Notes: generated by a model not told the origin, from the sequence alone. A stretch of 64,000 bases of DNA from Herbaspirillum sp. SJZ107 (GCF_006715485.1 NZ_VFNH01000001.1:1674001-1738000); one strand, 5' to 3'; numbered from the stretch's first letter, positions 46,608 to 55,495 are shown. Numbers and translations are program-made.

Positions 46608-47879
46608 TTAGAAGCGGGCGATCAGGCCGATGCCGAAGGCGCGCGGGCTGTTGCCGGGGGCCAGGAAGGCGTCGTCGCGGCCGATGTTGTTGCTGTCGAT
46701 CGGCGACTGGCCCAGGTTCACGTTCTGCTGGGCGTGGTTGCGGATCTTGGTGTAGTACACGTACGGGGCCAGCAGGCGGTTGAAGTTGTAGATCGCGCCC
46801 AGCGAGTACTGGTTGGCGCTGTAGTCCTGCGGGCTGCCGAAGGTGGCGTTCTTCAGGTTGAACAGCTTGCCGGCCGAGCCCATGACGCTGAGCTTGCCGA
46901 TGTCCTGGGCGATCGAGATCATGGCGGCGTTCTGCTTGGCGGTGCCGTAGGCGACGCCGCTGTAGAAGTCGCCCGAGGTCGGGACCGCGGCGTCTTCGAA
47001 GCCGTACTTGCCCTGTTCGAAGCCGAGGCCGATGGTGGTGCCGGTATGCAGCTTGTAGCGGGCGATCACCTTGGCGAACTCGGTCTTCACGCCCGACGAA
47101 TCCATCAGGCGGAAGCCGTAGCCTTCGGTCAGCGCAGTGGTATCGATGCCGGTGTTGTTCTGGCGGTCGTAGCCGGCGCCGACGGTCAGCGGGCCCCAGG
47201 TGTACTTGGCGGCGACCGACCAGCGGCCGCGGTTGGTGTTGCTGGCCTGGTCTTCGTCGAAGCCGTAGGAGGCGCCGACCTGGAGGCCGTAATATTCCGG
47301 CGACACGTAGTGGGCCGAGTTCTTGTAGCGCGCTTCGCCGCGCGAGAAGATGCTGTCGGTGTTGCCCGACATCTGGGCCGAGGTGTTGTTCCACACGTCC
47401 AGGCCGTGCACGGTCAGGCCGAGGTTGCCGCCGAACTCGCCGCCCGAGCCGATCAGGCTGCGATACACCGAGTCGTTGTTGCCGACCACGAACTGGCCGA
47501 AACGCTTGCTTTCGATGCCGACGTAGGTGTTGCGCGAGGTCAGGGTCGAGGATTCGCCGCGGTTGTTCACGCCGCCCTGGTCGAAGTTGTTGAGCGCGGC
47601 CTCGATCTGCCACACGCCCTTCAGGTCGTCGGTCACGCCGATGTTGCCACGGAAGCCGAGGCGCGAATTACCGTCCGAAACGCGGCCGCGGCTGCTGTAG
47701 GGGGTCGCGCCGCCTTCGGCCTGGACCGATTCCAGCTGGCCGTTCAGGAAACCGTAGATCGTGGTGTCCACTTTCAGGTTGGCGAGTTCACCGAGCGTGG
47801 TTTGCGCCAGCGCAGCGTTCGAAAGGCATGCCAGGGCGGCCGCCGCCAGGATGGTCTTCCTGGAGATAAAGTGCGTCAT
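46608..47879 (-). CDS. Gram-negative porin (betaproteobacterial trimeric type)
   Basis: A 423-residue outer-membrane porin with a signal peptide (1-25, ending AALAQ). The opening VDTTIYGFLNGQLESV and DGNSRLGFRGNIGVTDDLKGVWQIEAAL are hallmarks of the porin-4/OmpC-like family of betaproteobacteria; RNTYVGIESKRFGQFVVGNNDS contains the constriction-loop region. Sixteen beta strands are expected, and the protein ends in Phe (IGLIARF). Being between exuT and the GH28 gene, it probably lets galacturonate or short oligomers cross the outer membrane. AAGAGA serves as the ribosome-binding site. Confidence 0.93.
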   Translation of the reverse strand: MTHFISRKTILAAAALACLSNAALAQTTLGELANLKVDTTIYGFLNGQLESVQAEGGATPYSSRGRVSDGNSRLGFRGNIGVTDDLKGVWQIEAALNNFDQGGVNNRGESSTLTSRNTYVGIESKRFGQFVVGNNDSVYRSLIGSGGEFGGNLGLTVHGLDVWNNTSAQMSGNTDSIFSRGEARYKNSAHYVSPEYYGLQVGASYGFDEDQASNTNRGRWSVAAKYTWGPLTVGAGYDRQNNTGIDTTALTEGYGFRLMDSSGVKTEFAKVIARYKLHTGTTIGLGFEQGKYGFEDAAVPTSGDFYSGVAYGTAKQNAAMISIAQDIGKLSVMGSAGKLFNLKNATFGSPQDYSANQYSLGAIYNFNRLLAPYVYYTKIRNHAQQNVNLGQSPIDSNNIGRDDAFLAPGNSPRAFGIGLIARF

Positions 47880-47921
47880 TTGAAATCTCTTGTCTTCTTG
47901 CTTGGGTTAGTACAACGAAAC

Positions 47922-49217
47922 TCAGGATTGCGCCGCCGTTGTCGACGGGGTGATGCCCAGGGGCGGTTGCGGTCCGCGTTCGCGCACCATCAGCCACACC
48001 ACGACTGCCGCCAGCAGGTCGAACACGGCCAGTACGCCGAACAGCGGGCTGAAGCCCACGTGCGTGACCGCGATGCCGAACAGCAGGGTGAACAGCGTTG
48101 CGCCCAGGTAGCCGGACATGCCGGCCAGGCCCGTGGCGGTCGCCACTTCGTGTCTTCCGAACACGTCGGAAGTGATCGAGTACAGCGCGCCGGACAGGGT
48201 CTGGTGCGCGAAGCCGCCGATGCACAGCAGCAGGATCGCGGTGTACGGACTCGCCACCAGGCCGACGCAGCCCGGCGCGATCATGCAGACGGCGCCGATG
48301 CCGACCACCCACTTGCGCGAGGCGAATACCGAAATCTTGAAGCGCTTGTGGATGATCGGCGACAGGTAGCCGCCCAGCACGCAGCCGATGTCGGCGGCCA
48401 GGAAAGGCAGCCAGGCGAAGGCGGCGATCTCCTTCAGGTCCATGTGGCGTTCGGTGGCCATGTACAGCGGGATCCAGGCGTTGAAGGTCTGCCAGGCCGG
48501 TTCCGACAGGAAGCGCGGGATCGCGACCGACCAGAAGTTGCTGCTCCTGACGATCTGCTTCCACGAGGCCTTGGCGACCTTGTCCTGCGGCCGGTCGTCC
48601 TGGCCCGACAGGATGAGGTAGCGTTCGGCGTCGGTCAGCTTCTGCTGGTCGCGCGGGTGCTTGTAGAACAGCACCCACAGCAGCGTCCAGACCACGCCGA
48701 TGGCGCCGACCACCACGAAGGACATGCGCCAGCCGCCGTGCAGGATGGTCCAGACCACCAGCGGCGGCGCGCACAGGGCGCCGATCGAGGAGCCGATGTT
48801 GAACCAGCCGATGGCGACCGAGCGTTCCTTCGGCGGGAACCATTCGGTGGTGGCCTTGACGCCGGCCGGGATGCCGGCTGCTTCGGTCAGGCCGAGCAGG
48901 CCGCGGAAGAAGGCCATGCTTTTCCAGCCGCTGGAGAAGGCGGCGCAGGCGCAGGCCACCGACCACGCCAGTGCGAACACGGCGAAGCCGATCTTGGTGC
49001 CGACCGCATCCAGCACGTAGCCGGCGATCGGCTGCATCAGCGCATAGCAGACCTGCCACGCGACCACGATGTACGAGTACTCCTGCTTGTCGAAGTTCAG
49101 GTCCGTCATCATGGTCGGCGCCGCCACCGACAGCGTATTGCGCGCCAGGTAGTTGACGATCAGGCCGAGCGTCACCAGGCCCACCATCCACCAGCGCATG
49201 CCTTTCATTTTCTTCAT
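47922..49217 (-). CDS. exuT: Hexuronate transporter ExuT (MFS, anion:cation symporter type)
   Basis: A 431-residue MFS permease with twelve hydrophobic helices. It matches the ACS subfamily that includes ExuT: RWWMVGLVTLGLIVNYLARNTLSVAAP in TM1, SYIVVAWQVCYALMQPIAGYVLD in TM2, GLTEAAGIPAGVKATTEWFPPKERSVAIG in TM4-5, and a central charged loop with YLILSGQDDRPQ. Import of galacturonate or glucuronate by proton symport is expected from the operon. The ATG at 49217 follows GGAGGAC; an upstream in-frame extension of 21 codons is rejected. Confidence 0.94.
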   Translation of the reverse strand: MKKMKGMRWWMVGLVTLGLIVNYLARNTLSVAAPTMMTDLNFDKQEYSYIVVAWQVCYALMQPIAGYVLDAVGTKIGFAVFALAWSVACACAAFSSGWKSMAFFRGLLGLTEAAGIPAGVKATTEWFPPKERSVAIGWFNIGSSIGALCAPPLVVWTILHGGWRMSFVVVGAIGVVWTLLWVLFYKHPRDQQKLTDAERYLILSGQDDRPQDKVAKASWKQIVRSSNFWSVAIPRFLSEPAWQTFNAWIPLYMATERHMDLKEIAAFAWLPFLAADIGCVLGGYLSPIIHKRFKISVFASRKWVVGIGAVCMIAPGCVGLVASPYTAILLLCIGGFAHQTLSGALYSITSDVFGRHEVATATGLAGMSGYLGATLFTLLFGIAVTHVGFSPLFGVLAVFDLLAAVVVWLMVRERGPQPPLGITPSTTAAQS

Positions 49218-49338
49218 GTCGTGTCCTCCAAATCCTGTTTTTACGCACCGGCAGGCGCGCAAGGTCCCGGGCCGCTGCACGCTTGCGCGTTCGCGGCTTC
49301 TCTATCGCTTCCGTTCGGGTGGGTTCAGCCGCTGCCGG

Positions 49339-50766
49339 TCAGCCCAGCAGTTCGCGGATGCCGCGCCGCCTGATCTGCTCGAGGGCGACCGTGACCGCGT
49401 AGGTCAGGCCGGGGACCTCGTTCAGGTCCCTGCCCCACAGCTTGGCATTGGCCAGCCAGCCCGAGGCCAGCTGCGCCATCGACCATGCGCCGCTGTCGAC
49501 CTTCGGCCAGGCCTGGCGGAACCAGTCGAGGTTGGCCGGATCGTCGGACAGCTCGATCAGGTCGCCGCGGTACAGCACCATGGTCGCGGCCAGGGCCAGC
49601 ACCAGGCGGCGCGGCAGGCGGCCGGCGTTCAGCTCGGCGTAGCGCAGCAGCTGCGGCATCACGCGCGCGGCGAACTTGCTCCAGCTGTTCAGGGCGATCG
49701 AGGCCAGGCGGTGGTGGATGGAGGGGTTGCGGAAGCGCAGCAGGACGTCGTCGGCGAAGGCTGCCAGTTCCTTGCGGTCCATCTCGAGCGCCGGAATGAT
49801 CTCGTCCGCAATCGCGGCGCGCAGAAAAGGGCCGACGCCGCTGTCGTCGACCGCCGGGCCGACCGCTTCCAGGCCGGCCAGCAGGGCCACCGGCACTAGC
49901 GTGGTGTGGCCGCCGTTGAGGATGCCGACCTTGCGCTTCTTGTAGGGCGTGATGTCGTCGACCAGCTTGACGTTGAGATCGGCACCTTGCAGCTTGAGCT
50001 CGTCGCCGACCCAGGACGGGCCCTGGATCACGAACAGGTAATAGTATTCGGCAGACACCAGGAAGGGATCGTCGTAGCCCAGTTCCTCCTTGATCTTCTC
50101 GGCGTCGCCCGCCGGGTAGCCGGTGACGATGCGGTCGACCAGGGTCGAGCAGAAGGTGCAGGCATCCTCGATCCACTCGGCGAAGCCCGGTTCCAGCGAC
50201 CATAGTGCGGCAAAGTGCAGTACCGCGGCTTTCAGCGCCGGGCCGTTCCTGTCGATCAGCTCGCACGGCAGCAGCACCAGGCCCTTGTCCCTGGCGCCTT
50301 CGAAGGCTTGATAGCGCCTGAACAGCAGCTGGGTGAGCTTGGCCGGGAAGGTGGCTGGCGGCGCATCGTCGATGCGGTCGGTCTGGTTGACGGCGATGCC
50401 GGCTTCGGTGGTGTTCGACACCACGAAGCGCAGGTCGGGATTCGAAGCCAGCGCCAGGTAGTCGGCGTACGCGGTGCCGGGGTCGATCTCGCGCTGCACG
50501 CATTCGACGGTGCGGTAGGCCTTGACCGGCTCGCCGGCTTCGTTCAGGCCGCGCACCAGCACGGTGAACAGGCCGTCCTGGGTGTCCAGCAGCGGCGCCG
50601 CCGAGCCGCCGCGCGGGCGCACCACCACCACGCCGGCATCCAGGCCGGTGCGCTCGTTCAGCAGGTCGATCTGCCAGTCGAAGAAGCCGCGCATGAAGTT
50701 GCCCTGGCCGAACTGGAGGATCTTGATGGGCAGCGCGAACGGGGCGCTGCGTTTCAGTTGTTGCAT
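49339..50766 (-). CDS. uxaB: Tagaturonate reductase (altronate oxidoreductase)
   Basis: A 475-residue NADH-dependent polyol/mannitol-dehydrogenase-family enzyme that reduces D-tagaturonate to D-altronate. The N-terminal nucleotide motif is ILQFGQGNFMRGFFDWQID; the catalytic Lys-containing region and GGHTTLVPVALL, PSIHHRLASIALNSWSKF and the C-terminal helical domain are typical of UxaB. The gene next to altronate dehydratase (uxaA) fixes the choice of UxaB over mannonate oxidoreductase UxuB. The ATG at 50766 follows AAAGAGA. The 78-base gap to uxaA contains a REP-like repeat. Confidence 0.94.
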   Translation of the reverse strand: MQQLKRSAPFALPIKILQFGQGNFMRGFFDWQIDLLNERTGLDAGVVVVRPRGGSAAPLLDTQDGLFTVLVRGLNEAGEPVKAYRTVECVQREIDPGTAYADYLALASNPDLRFVVSNTTEAGIAVNQTDRIDDAPPATFPAKLTQLLFRRYQAFEGARDKGLVLLPCELIDRNGPALKAAVLHFAALWSLEPGFAEWIEDACTFCSTLVDRIVTGYPAGDAEKIKEELGYDDPFLVSAEYYYLFVIQGPSWVGDELKLQGADLNVKLVDDITPYKKRKVGILNGGHTTLVPVALLAGLEAVGPAVDDSGVGPFLRAAIADEIIPALEMDRKELAAFADDVLLRFRNPSIHHRLASIALNSWSKFAARVMPQLLRYAELNAGRLPRRLVLALAATMVLYRGDLIELSDDPANLDWFRQAWPKVDSGAWSMAQLASGWLANAKLWGRDLNEVPGLTYAVTVALEQIRRRGIRELLG

Positions 50767-50800
50767 GTGTCTCTTTCTTATAGCTGTTCGCGTGATGCCT

Positions 50801-50834
50801 GCGTCCGCGTGGACGGCGGAGCCGTCCACCCTAC
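50801..50834. repeat. REP-like element, copy 3, inside the galacturonate operon
   Basis: Nine-base arms GTGGACGGC (50809-50817) and GCCGTCCAC (50821-50829) with loop GGA, flanked by GCGTCCGC and CCTAC. It sits between uxaA and uxaB and is the best-formed copy of the family also found at 39357 and 39481. Confidence 0.7.
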
Positions 50835-50844
50835 CCGCGCTCCA

Positions 50845-52443
50845 TCAAAGGGAAATATCGCGCTTCCAGAAGATGAAGTCGTACTGCTGCAGGCGATCCG
50901 CCTTGCAGGTGTACTTGCCGCCGGCGGTGGCCACCACCATGTCGAACAGCCCGCGCGCGACGTCCGGCAGCGGCTTGCCTTCGATGACCGGACCGCAGTC
51001 GTAGTCGATCATGTCCGACAGCTTGTTGGCGACCCGGGTATTGCTCGAGATTTTCAGCACCGGCACGATCGGGTTGCCGGTCGGGGTGCCGAGGCCGGTC
51101 GAGAACAGAACCACGTTGGCGCCCGAGGCCACGATGCCGGTGACGGATTCGACGTCGCCGCCGGGGGTGCACAGCAGGGACAGGCCCGGCTTGTCGGTCT
51201 GCTCGGCGTAGTCCAGCACCGAGACGATCGGCGAGGTGCCGCCCTTCTTGGCGGCGCCGGCCGACTTCATGGCGTCGGTGATCAGGCCGTCGCGGATGTT
51301 GCCCGGGCTCGGGTTGTCGGCGAAATGGGTGCCGACCGCCAGCGCGCGCTGCTCGAAGTCGCGCATCATGCCCAGGAAGCGGCGCTTGTCCTCGTCTTCC
51401 ACGCAGCGCTCGATCAGATTGGCTTCGACGCCGCACAGTTCCGGGAACTCGGCCAGGATCGAGGACCCGCCGACGGCGACCACCATGTCCGACACGTAGC
51501 CCATCGCCGGATTCGCCGAAATGCCCGAGAAGCCGTCGGAGCCCCCGCATTTCACGCCGATCTTCAGGTGCGACAGCGGCACCGGCCGGCGGGTGACCTT
51601 GTTGGCTTCCTTCAGGTGCGACAGGGTGTCCTGCAGCACCGCCTTCATCATCTTTTCTTCGCTGTCCCACTGCTGCTGTTCATAGATCAGCACCGGCTTG
51701 TCGAAATTCGGATTCTGCTTGGCCAGCGCTTCCTTGAACATGGCGATCTGGGCGTTCTGGCAGCCCAGCGAGAACACGGTGATGCCGGCCACGTTCGGGT
51801 GGTCGGCGTAGGCGGACAGCACGCGGCACAGCGAGCGGGCGTCGGCGCGGGTGCCGCCGCAGCCGCCGTTGTGGGTGATGACGCGCACGCCGTCGAGGTT
51901 CGGGAACGGACGCACCACCGGCTTCGGCGCCTCCATGTCCTCGCCCAGCAGCTGGAACGTCAGCGACGCCAGGTCGTCCTGGGCGTAGCCGAGCGGACGT
52001 TCGAGCGCATTGCGCAGGTGCTCGACGTTGCGGTTCTCGCAGAACACCAGCGGGAAGATCAGCCAGTAATTGGCGGTGCCGACGCGGCCGTCGGCGCGCA
52101 CCACGCCGTCGAAGGTGGCGCCGGCGAGGTCGGCCACGTCCGGCGGGGTCCAGGTGTAGGGCTTTGACTCCCCGATTTCGACTTCCGCCGCATGGTGGGC
52201 CAGGTTCTCGGTGGTGACCGCCTCGCCCTTCCTGATCGGCTGGGTCGCCTTGCCGACGGTGACGCCGTACATGGTCAGCAGGTCGCCGACCGCGAACGCG
52301 TGCCGGGCCAGCTTGTGCTTGGTCTTGATCGGCGTGGCGACGAGGATGTTCTCGTCGTTCCACGTGACGACTTCACCCGGGTTCAGGTCGGTCAGGGCGA
52401 CCAGCATGCTGTCGTCCGGGTGAATGCAGATTACTTTTTGCAT
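50845..52443 (-). CDS. uxaA: Altronate dehydratase
   Basis: A 532-residue iron-dependent dehydratase that converts D-altronate to 2-keto-3-deoxygluconate. It has both parts of the family: an N-terminal SAF-like domain (about 1-90, KHKLARHAFAVGDLLTMYG) and the catalytic core with the conserved HNGGCGGTR, SLGCQNAQI, GVKCGGSDGFSGISANPAMG and FSTGLGTPTGNPIVPVLKISSNT. The length matches full-length UxaA. It starts 21 bases after the uxaC stop and is followed by uxaB, so uxaC-uxaA-uxaB form the core of the operon. Confidence 0.96.
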   Translation of the reverse strand: MQKVICIHPDDSMLVALTDLNPGEVVTWNDENILVATPIKTKHKLARHAFAVGDLLTMYGVTVGKATQPIRKGEAVTTENLAHHAAEVEIGESKPYTWTPPDVADLAGATFDGVVRADGRVGTANYWLIFPLVFCENRNVEHLRNALERPLGYAQDDLASLTFQLLGEDMEAPKPVVRPFPNLDGVRVITHNGGCGGTRADARSLCRVLSAYADHPNVAGITVFSLGCQNAQIAMFKEALAKQNPNFDKPVLIYEQQQWDSEEKMMKAVLQDTLSHLKEANKVTRRPVPLSHLKIGVKCGGSDGFSGISANPAMGYVSDMVVAVGGSSILAEFPELCGVEANLIERCVEDEDKRRFLGMMRDFEQRALAVGTHFADNPSPGNIRDGLITDAMKSAGAAKKGGTSPIVSVLDYAEQTDKPGLSLLCTPGGDVESVTGIVASGANVVLFSTGLGTPTGNPIVPVLKISSNTRVANKLSDMIDYDCGPVIEGKPLPDVARGLFDMVVATAGGKYTCKADRLQQYDFIFWKRDISL

Positions 52444-52464
52444 GAAGGTGCGCCCTGCTCTTTC

Positions 52465-53859
52465 TTAAAGGCCGAAATAGTTCTTTGCGTTTTCGTAGCA
52501 GATGCCGCGCACGATGGTCGACAGCGCCTCGAAGTCGTTGGGGTATTCGCCGCCCTCGACCCATTCGCCGAACTGGCGGCACACCAGGCGGCGGAAGTAG
52601 TCGTGGCGCGGGTAGGACGCGAAGCTGCGCGAGTCGGTCACCATGCCGACGAAGACGCCCAGCACCGAGTGGTTGCCGAAAGCCAGGATCTGCGCCAGGT
52701 TGCCCAGTTTATGGTCGTTGAACCACCAGGCCGGGCCGAACTGCACCTTGCCGGCGACGCTGCCGTCCTGGAAGTTGCCGATCATGGTCGACAGCACTTC
52801 GTTCATGGCCGGGTTCAGGTTGAACAGCATGGTCTTCGGCAGCTGGTCGTTGGCGTCCAGCGCCGACAGCAGGGACACCAGGCCGTTCGAGGTGGTCATG
52901 TCCGAGATCGAGTCGAAGCCGGTGTCCGGTCCCAGGGTCTGCAGCATGCGCAGGTTGTTGGAACGCATGGCGCCGATGTGGAAGCACATGGTCCAGCCGA
53001 ATTTTGCATACACGGTGCCGATGCTTTCCAGCAGGCCGCGCAGGTACTGGGCCTGTTCCAGCTCCGACAGCGTTTCGCCGGCGATGCGGCGGGCAAAGAT
53101 GGATTCCAGCTGGTCCGGAGTGGCGGCGACGACCGGCAGCGGCATGTCGATGGCGTGGTCGGAGATACGGCCGCCGCGGGCGTGGAAGAATTCCACGCGC
53201 CTGGCCAGCGCCGCCATCATCGAGGCGAAGGAATCGATCTTGATGTCGGCCACCGCGGACAGGCGGGTCACGTAGTCGGCGAAACCTTCCTTGCTGATGC
53301 GCATGGCATTGTCGGGACGGTAGGCCGGCAGCACCCGGGTCTTCAGGCCGGAATTGGCGATCTCGGCGTGCTGCAGCAGGTCGTCGGCCGGGTCGTCGGT
53401 GGTGCAGGCGATTTCGACCTTGGCCTGCTCCAGGAAGGACCAGGTGTCCATCCCGGCCAGCTTGGCGTTGGCCTGTTCCCAGATCGCGTCGGCATTCTTT
53501 TCATTGATGATCAGGTCGATGCCGAAGATGCGGCGCAGTTCCAGGTGGCTCCAGTGGTAGATCGGGTTGCCGATGGCCAGCGGCAGGACCTTGCAGAAGG
53601 CATCGAACTTTTCGCGGTCGCTGCGGTTGCCGGTGCAGTATTCCTCGGCGACGCCGGCGGTGCGCATCAGGCGCCATTTGTAGTGGTCGCCGGCCAGCCA
53701 GAGTTCGGCAATGTTGCGGAACTTCTTGCGCTCGGCAATTTCACCCTGCTGCAGGTGCGAGTGGTAGTCGATCACCGGCAGGTCGGCCGCCACTTCGTGG
53801 TACAGCTTGCGGGCGACGTCGGTGGTGAGGAGGAAATCCTTGTCCATGAATGCGGTCAT
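52465..53859 (-). CDS. uxaC: Uronate (glucuronate/galacturonate) isomerase
   Basis: A 464-residue amidohydrolase-superfamily isomerase that turns D-galacturonate into D-tagaturonate and D-glucuronate into D-fructuronate. The N-terminal metal motif is PVIDYHSHLQ; RIFGIDLIINEKNA, CTTDDPADDL, RPDNAMRI, GWTMCFHIGAMRSNN, FNLNPAMNEVLSTMIGNFQDG and MVTDSRSFASYPRHDYFRR are strongly conserved. AAGGAG precedes the ATG. It is the promoter-proximal gene of the galacturonate operon; the upstream region carries palindromes likely to bind the regulator. Confidence 0.97.
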   Translation of the reverse strand: MTAFMDKDFLLTTDVARKLYHEVAADLPVIDYHSHLQQGEIAERKKFRNIAELWLAGDHYKWRLMRTAGVAEEYCTGNRSDREKFDAFCKVLPLAIGNPIYHWSHLELRRIFGIDLIINEKNADAIWEQANAKLAGMDTWSFLEQAKVEIACTTDDPADDLLQHAEIANSGLKTRVLPAYRPDNAMRISKEGFADYVTRLSAVADIKIDSFASMMAALARRVEFFHARGGRISDHAIDMPLPVVAATPDQLESIFARRIAGETLSELEQAQYLRGLLESIGTVYAKFGWTMCFHIGAMRSNNLRMLQTLGPDTGFDSISDMTTSNGLVSLLSALDANDQLPKTMLFNLNPAMNEVLSTMIGNFQDGSVAGKVQFGPAWWFNDHKLGNLAQILAFGNHSVLGVFVGMVTDSRSFASYPRHDYFRRLVCRQFGEWVEGGEYPNDFEALSTIVRGICYENAKNYFGL

Positions 53860-53904
53860 GCTTGTTGCTCCTTGCGCTTGGTTGCGTTGCGCCCTCGGTC
53901 GGCG

Positions 53905-53920
53905 TTCTGATATATCAGAA
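53905..53920. promoter_or_regulatory. 16-bp perfect palindrome over the uxaC transcription start
   Basis: TTCTGATATATCAGAA is a perfect palindrome. It abuts the candidate -10 box of uxaC and would cover the transcription start, 45-60 bases before the uxaC ATG, so a protein bound here should block transcription. Confidence 0.55.
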
Positions 53921-53948
53921 TGGTATGCCTAATATATTACATACGCAA
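53920..53948 (-). promoter_or_regulatory. Candidate promoter of the galacturonate operon
   Basis: On the minus strand: TTGCGT (53943-53948), 17-base spacer, TACCAT (53920-53925). The match is only moderate, as is common for a regulated promoter. Confidence 0.4.
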
Positions 53949-53984
53949 GGTCTTTCGTTCTCGGAAAGTAACAAAACAGCTAAA

Positions 53985-53997
53985 TTGGTCAGACCAA
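53985..53997. promoter_or_regulatory. GntR/FCD operator candidate TTGG-N5-CCAA, site 1
   Basis: TTGGTCAGACCAA is a perfect 6+1+6 palindrome and fits the FadR-type GntR consensus TGGTNNNACCA. It also resembles the ExuR/UxuR core TTGGTATACCAA known from enterobacteria. Confidence 0.65.
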
Positions 53998-54037
53998 ACA
54001 ACGAAACCGTTCAGTTCATTATCGCGCATAAACCATT

Positions 54038-54050
54038 TTGGCCCAACCAA
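54038..54050. promoter_or_regulatory. GntR/FCD operator candidate TTGG-N5-CCAA, site 2
   Basis: TTGGCCCAACCAA keeps the outer TTGG/CCAA and spacing of site 1 with a weaker centre. The centres of the two sites are 53 bases apart, about five helical turns. Confidence 0.4.
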
Positions 54051-54202
54051 TCTCTACTTTGTTCTATCTAGAAATAAAAATTTTCAATGAATGACAAACG
54101 ATCAATGAAGTGTGACCGCCCGGACGCGGGATGTTATGCTTCGGCCGTCCCTATAAAGACGCACGGATACAACACCAATGAACCACCAAGGAACCATCCC
54201 CC

Positions 54203-55495
54203 ATGTTTGAACGCCTTTTCAAGCTCAGAGAAAGCGGCAGCGACGTCCGTACCGAGATGCTGGCCGGTCTGACCACGTTTCTGACCATGGCCTATATCAT
54301 CTTCGTGAATCCCTCGATCCTCGGCGACGCCGGGATGCCGAAGGATGCCGTGTTCGTCGCCACCTGCCTGGTCGCGGCCCTCGGCAGCGCGGTGATGGGC
54401 CTGTACGCCAACTACCCGATCGCGATGGCGCCCGGCATGGGCCTGAATGCCTACTTCGCGTATGCGGTGGTCCAGGGCATGGGGGTGTCGTGGCAGGCGG
54501 CGCTGGGCGCGGTATTCATTTCCGGCTGCCTGTTCATCCTGGCGTCGCTGTTCGGCCTGCGCGCGATGATCGTCAACGGCATCCCGCACTCGCTGCGCGT
54601 GGCGATCACGGTCGGCCTGGGGATGTTCCTTGCACTCATCGCACTCAAGAATGCCGGCATCGTGGTGGCCAATCCGGCGACCCTGGTCAAGGCCGGCGAC
54701 CTGCACCAGCCGGGCGCGATCCTGGCCGTGATCGGCTTCCTGCTGATCGTCACCCTGGACCGCCTGCGTGTGCGCGGCGCGATCCTGATCGGCATCGTGG
54801 TGGTGACGGTCCTGAGCTTCTTCTTCGGCGGTAACACCTTCCACGGCCTGGTCTCGGCACCGCCGTCGATCGCCCCTACCGCCCTCGCCCTCGACATCCC
54901 GGGCGCGCTGGCGGTCGGCATCCTGAACGTGATCCTGGTGTTCTTCCTGGTCGAGCTGTTCGACGCCACCGGTACCCTGATGGGCGTGGCCAGCCGCGCC
55001 GGGCTGCTGGTGGAGGGCAAGATGGAGCGCCTGAACAAGGCCCTGCTGGCCGACAGCGCCGCCATCGTGGCCGGTGCGGCGCTCGGCACCTCGAGCACCA
55101 CCGCCTACGTGGAAAGCGCGGCCGGCGTGCAGGCCGGCGGCCGCACCGGCCTGACCGCGCTGACGGTGGCCGTGCTGTTCCTGGCCTGCCTGTTCATCGC
55201 GCCGCTGGCCGGCGTGGTACCGCCCTACGCCACTGCCCCGGCCCTGCTGTTCGTGGCCTGCCTGATGCTGCGCGACCTGGGCGACATCGAATGGGGCGAT
55301 ACCACCGAAGCGATCCCGGCCGCCATCACCGCGCTGGTGATCCCGTTCACCTATTCGATCGCCGAGGGCATCGCCTTCGGTTTCATCACCTATGCGGCGC
55401 TGAAGCTGACCACCGGCCGCGCGCGCGACGTGGCGCCGGTGATCTGGGTGATCGCGGCGCTGTTCACTTTCAAGATCGTCTACGTCGGCACCTGA
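54203..55495 (+). CDS. NCS2-family purine permease (AzgA/PbuG-like)
   Basis: A 430-residue permease with about 13-14 hydrophobic segments. It fits the adenine/hypoxanthine/guanine branch of NCS2: EMLAGLTTFLTMAYIIFVNPSIL near the start, GLYANYPIAMAPGMGLNAYFAY (TM3 with the family motif), LVELFDATGTLMGVASRAGL and GTSSTTAYVESAAGVQAGGRTGLTAL. It is expected to import adenine, guanine or hypoxanthine by proton symport. AAGGA precedes the ATG at a rather long spacing. Divergent from uxaC; a shared regulatory region does not imply a shared function. Confidence 0.93.
   Translation: MFERLFKLRESGSDVRTEMLAGLTTFLTMAYIIFVNPSILGDAGMPKDAVFVATCLVAALGSAVMGLYANYPIAMAPGMGLNAYFAYAVVQGMGVSWQAALGAVFISGCLFILASLFGLRAMIVNGIPHSLRVAITVGLGMFLALIALKNAGIVVANPATLVKAGDLHQPGAILAVIGFLLIVTLDRLRVRGAILIGIVVVTVLSFFFGGNTFHGLVSAPPSIAPTALALDIPGALAVGILNVILVFFLVELFDATGTLMGVASRAGLLVEGKMERLNKALLADSAAIVAGAALGTSSTTAYVESAAGVQAGGRTGLTALTVAVLFLACLFIAPLAGVVPPYATAPALLFVACLMLRDLGDIEWGDTTEAIPAAITALVIPFTYSIAEGIAFGFITYAALKLTTGRARDVAPVIWVIAALFTFKIVYVGT

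Larger units (their letters stand above)
53860..54202. other. Divergent regulatory region upstream of uxaC and the NCS2 permease
   Basis: A 343-base AT-rich gap. It holds the uxaC promoter candidate and palindrome (53905-53948), two TTGG-N5-CCAA sites (53985 and 54038), and the region in front of the permease. No gene is supported here; a 10-codon frame at 54178 has no ribosome-binding site. Confidence 0.6.

Noticed and set aside
44331..49373. A very long open frame on the plus strand opposite the galacturonate operon (about 1680 codons)
   Set aside because: It runs antisense to kdgK, GH28, porin and exuT, which all have clear homology and motifs. Its translation is rich in Arg, His, Gly and Val with no domain, a usual artefact of high-GC third positions.
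50215..53910. Two long plus-strand frames opposite uxaB, uxaA and uxaC
   Set aside because: No motif or credible start; the minus-strand genes are unambiguous.
54178..54210. Ten-codon leader frame overlapping the NCS2 permease start
   Set aside because: No ribosome-binding site precedes its ATG, and AAGGA is placed for the permease itself.
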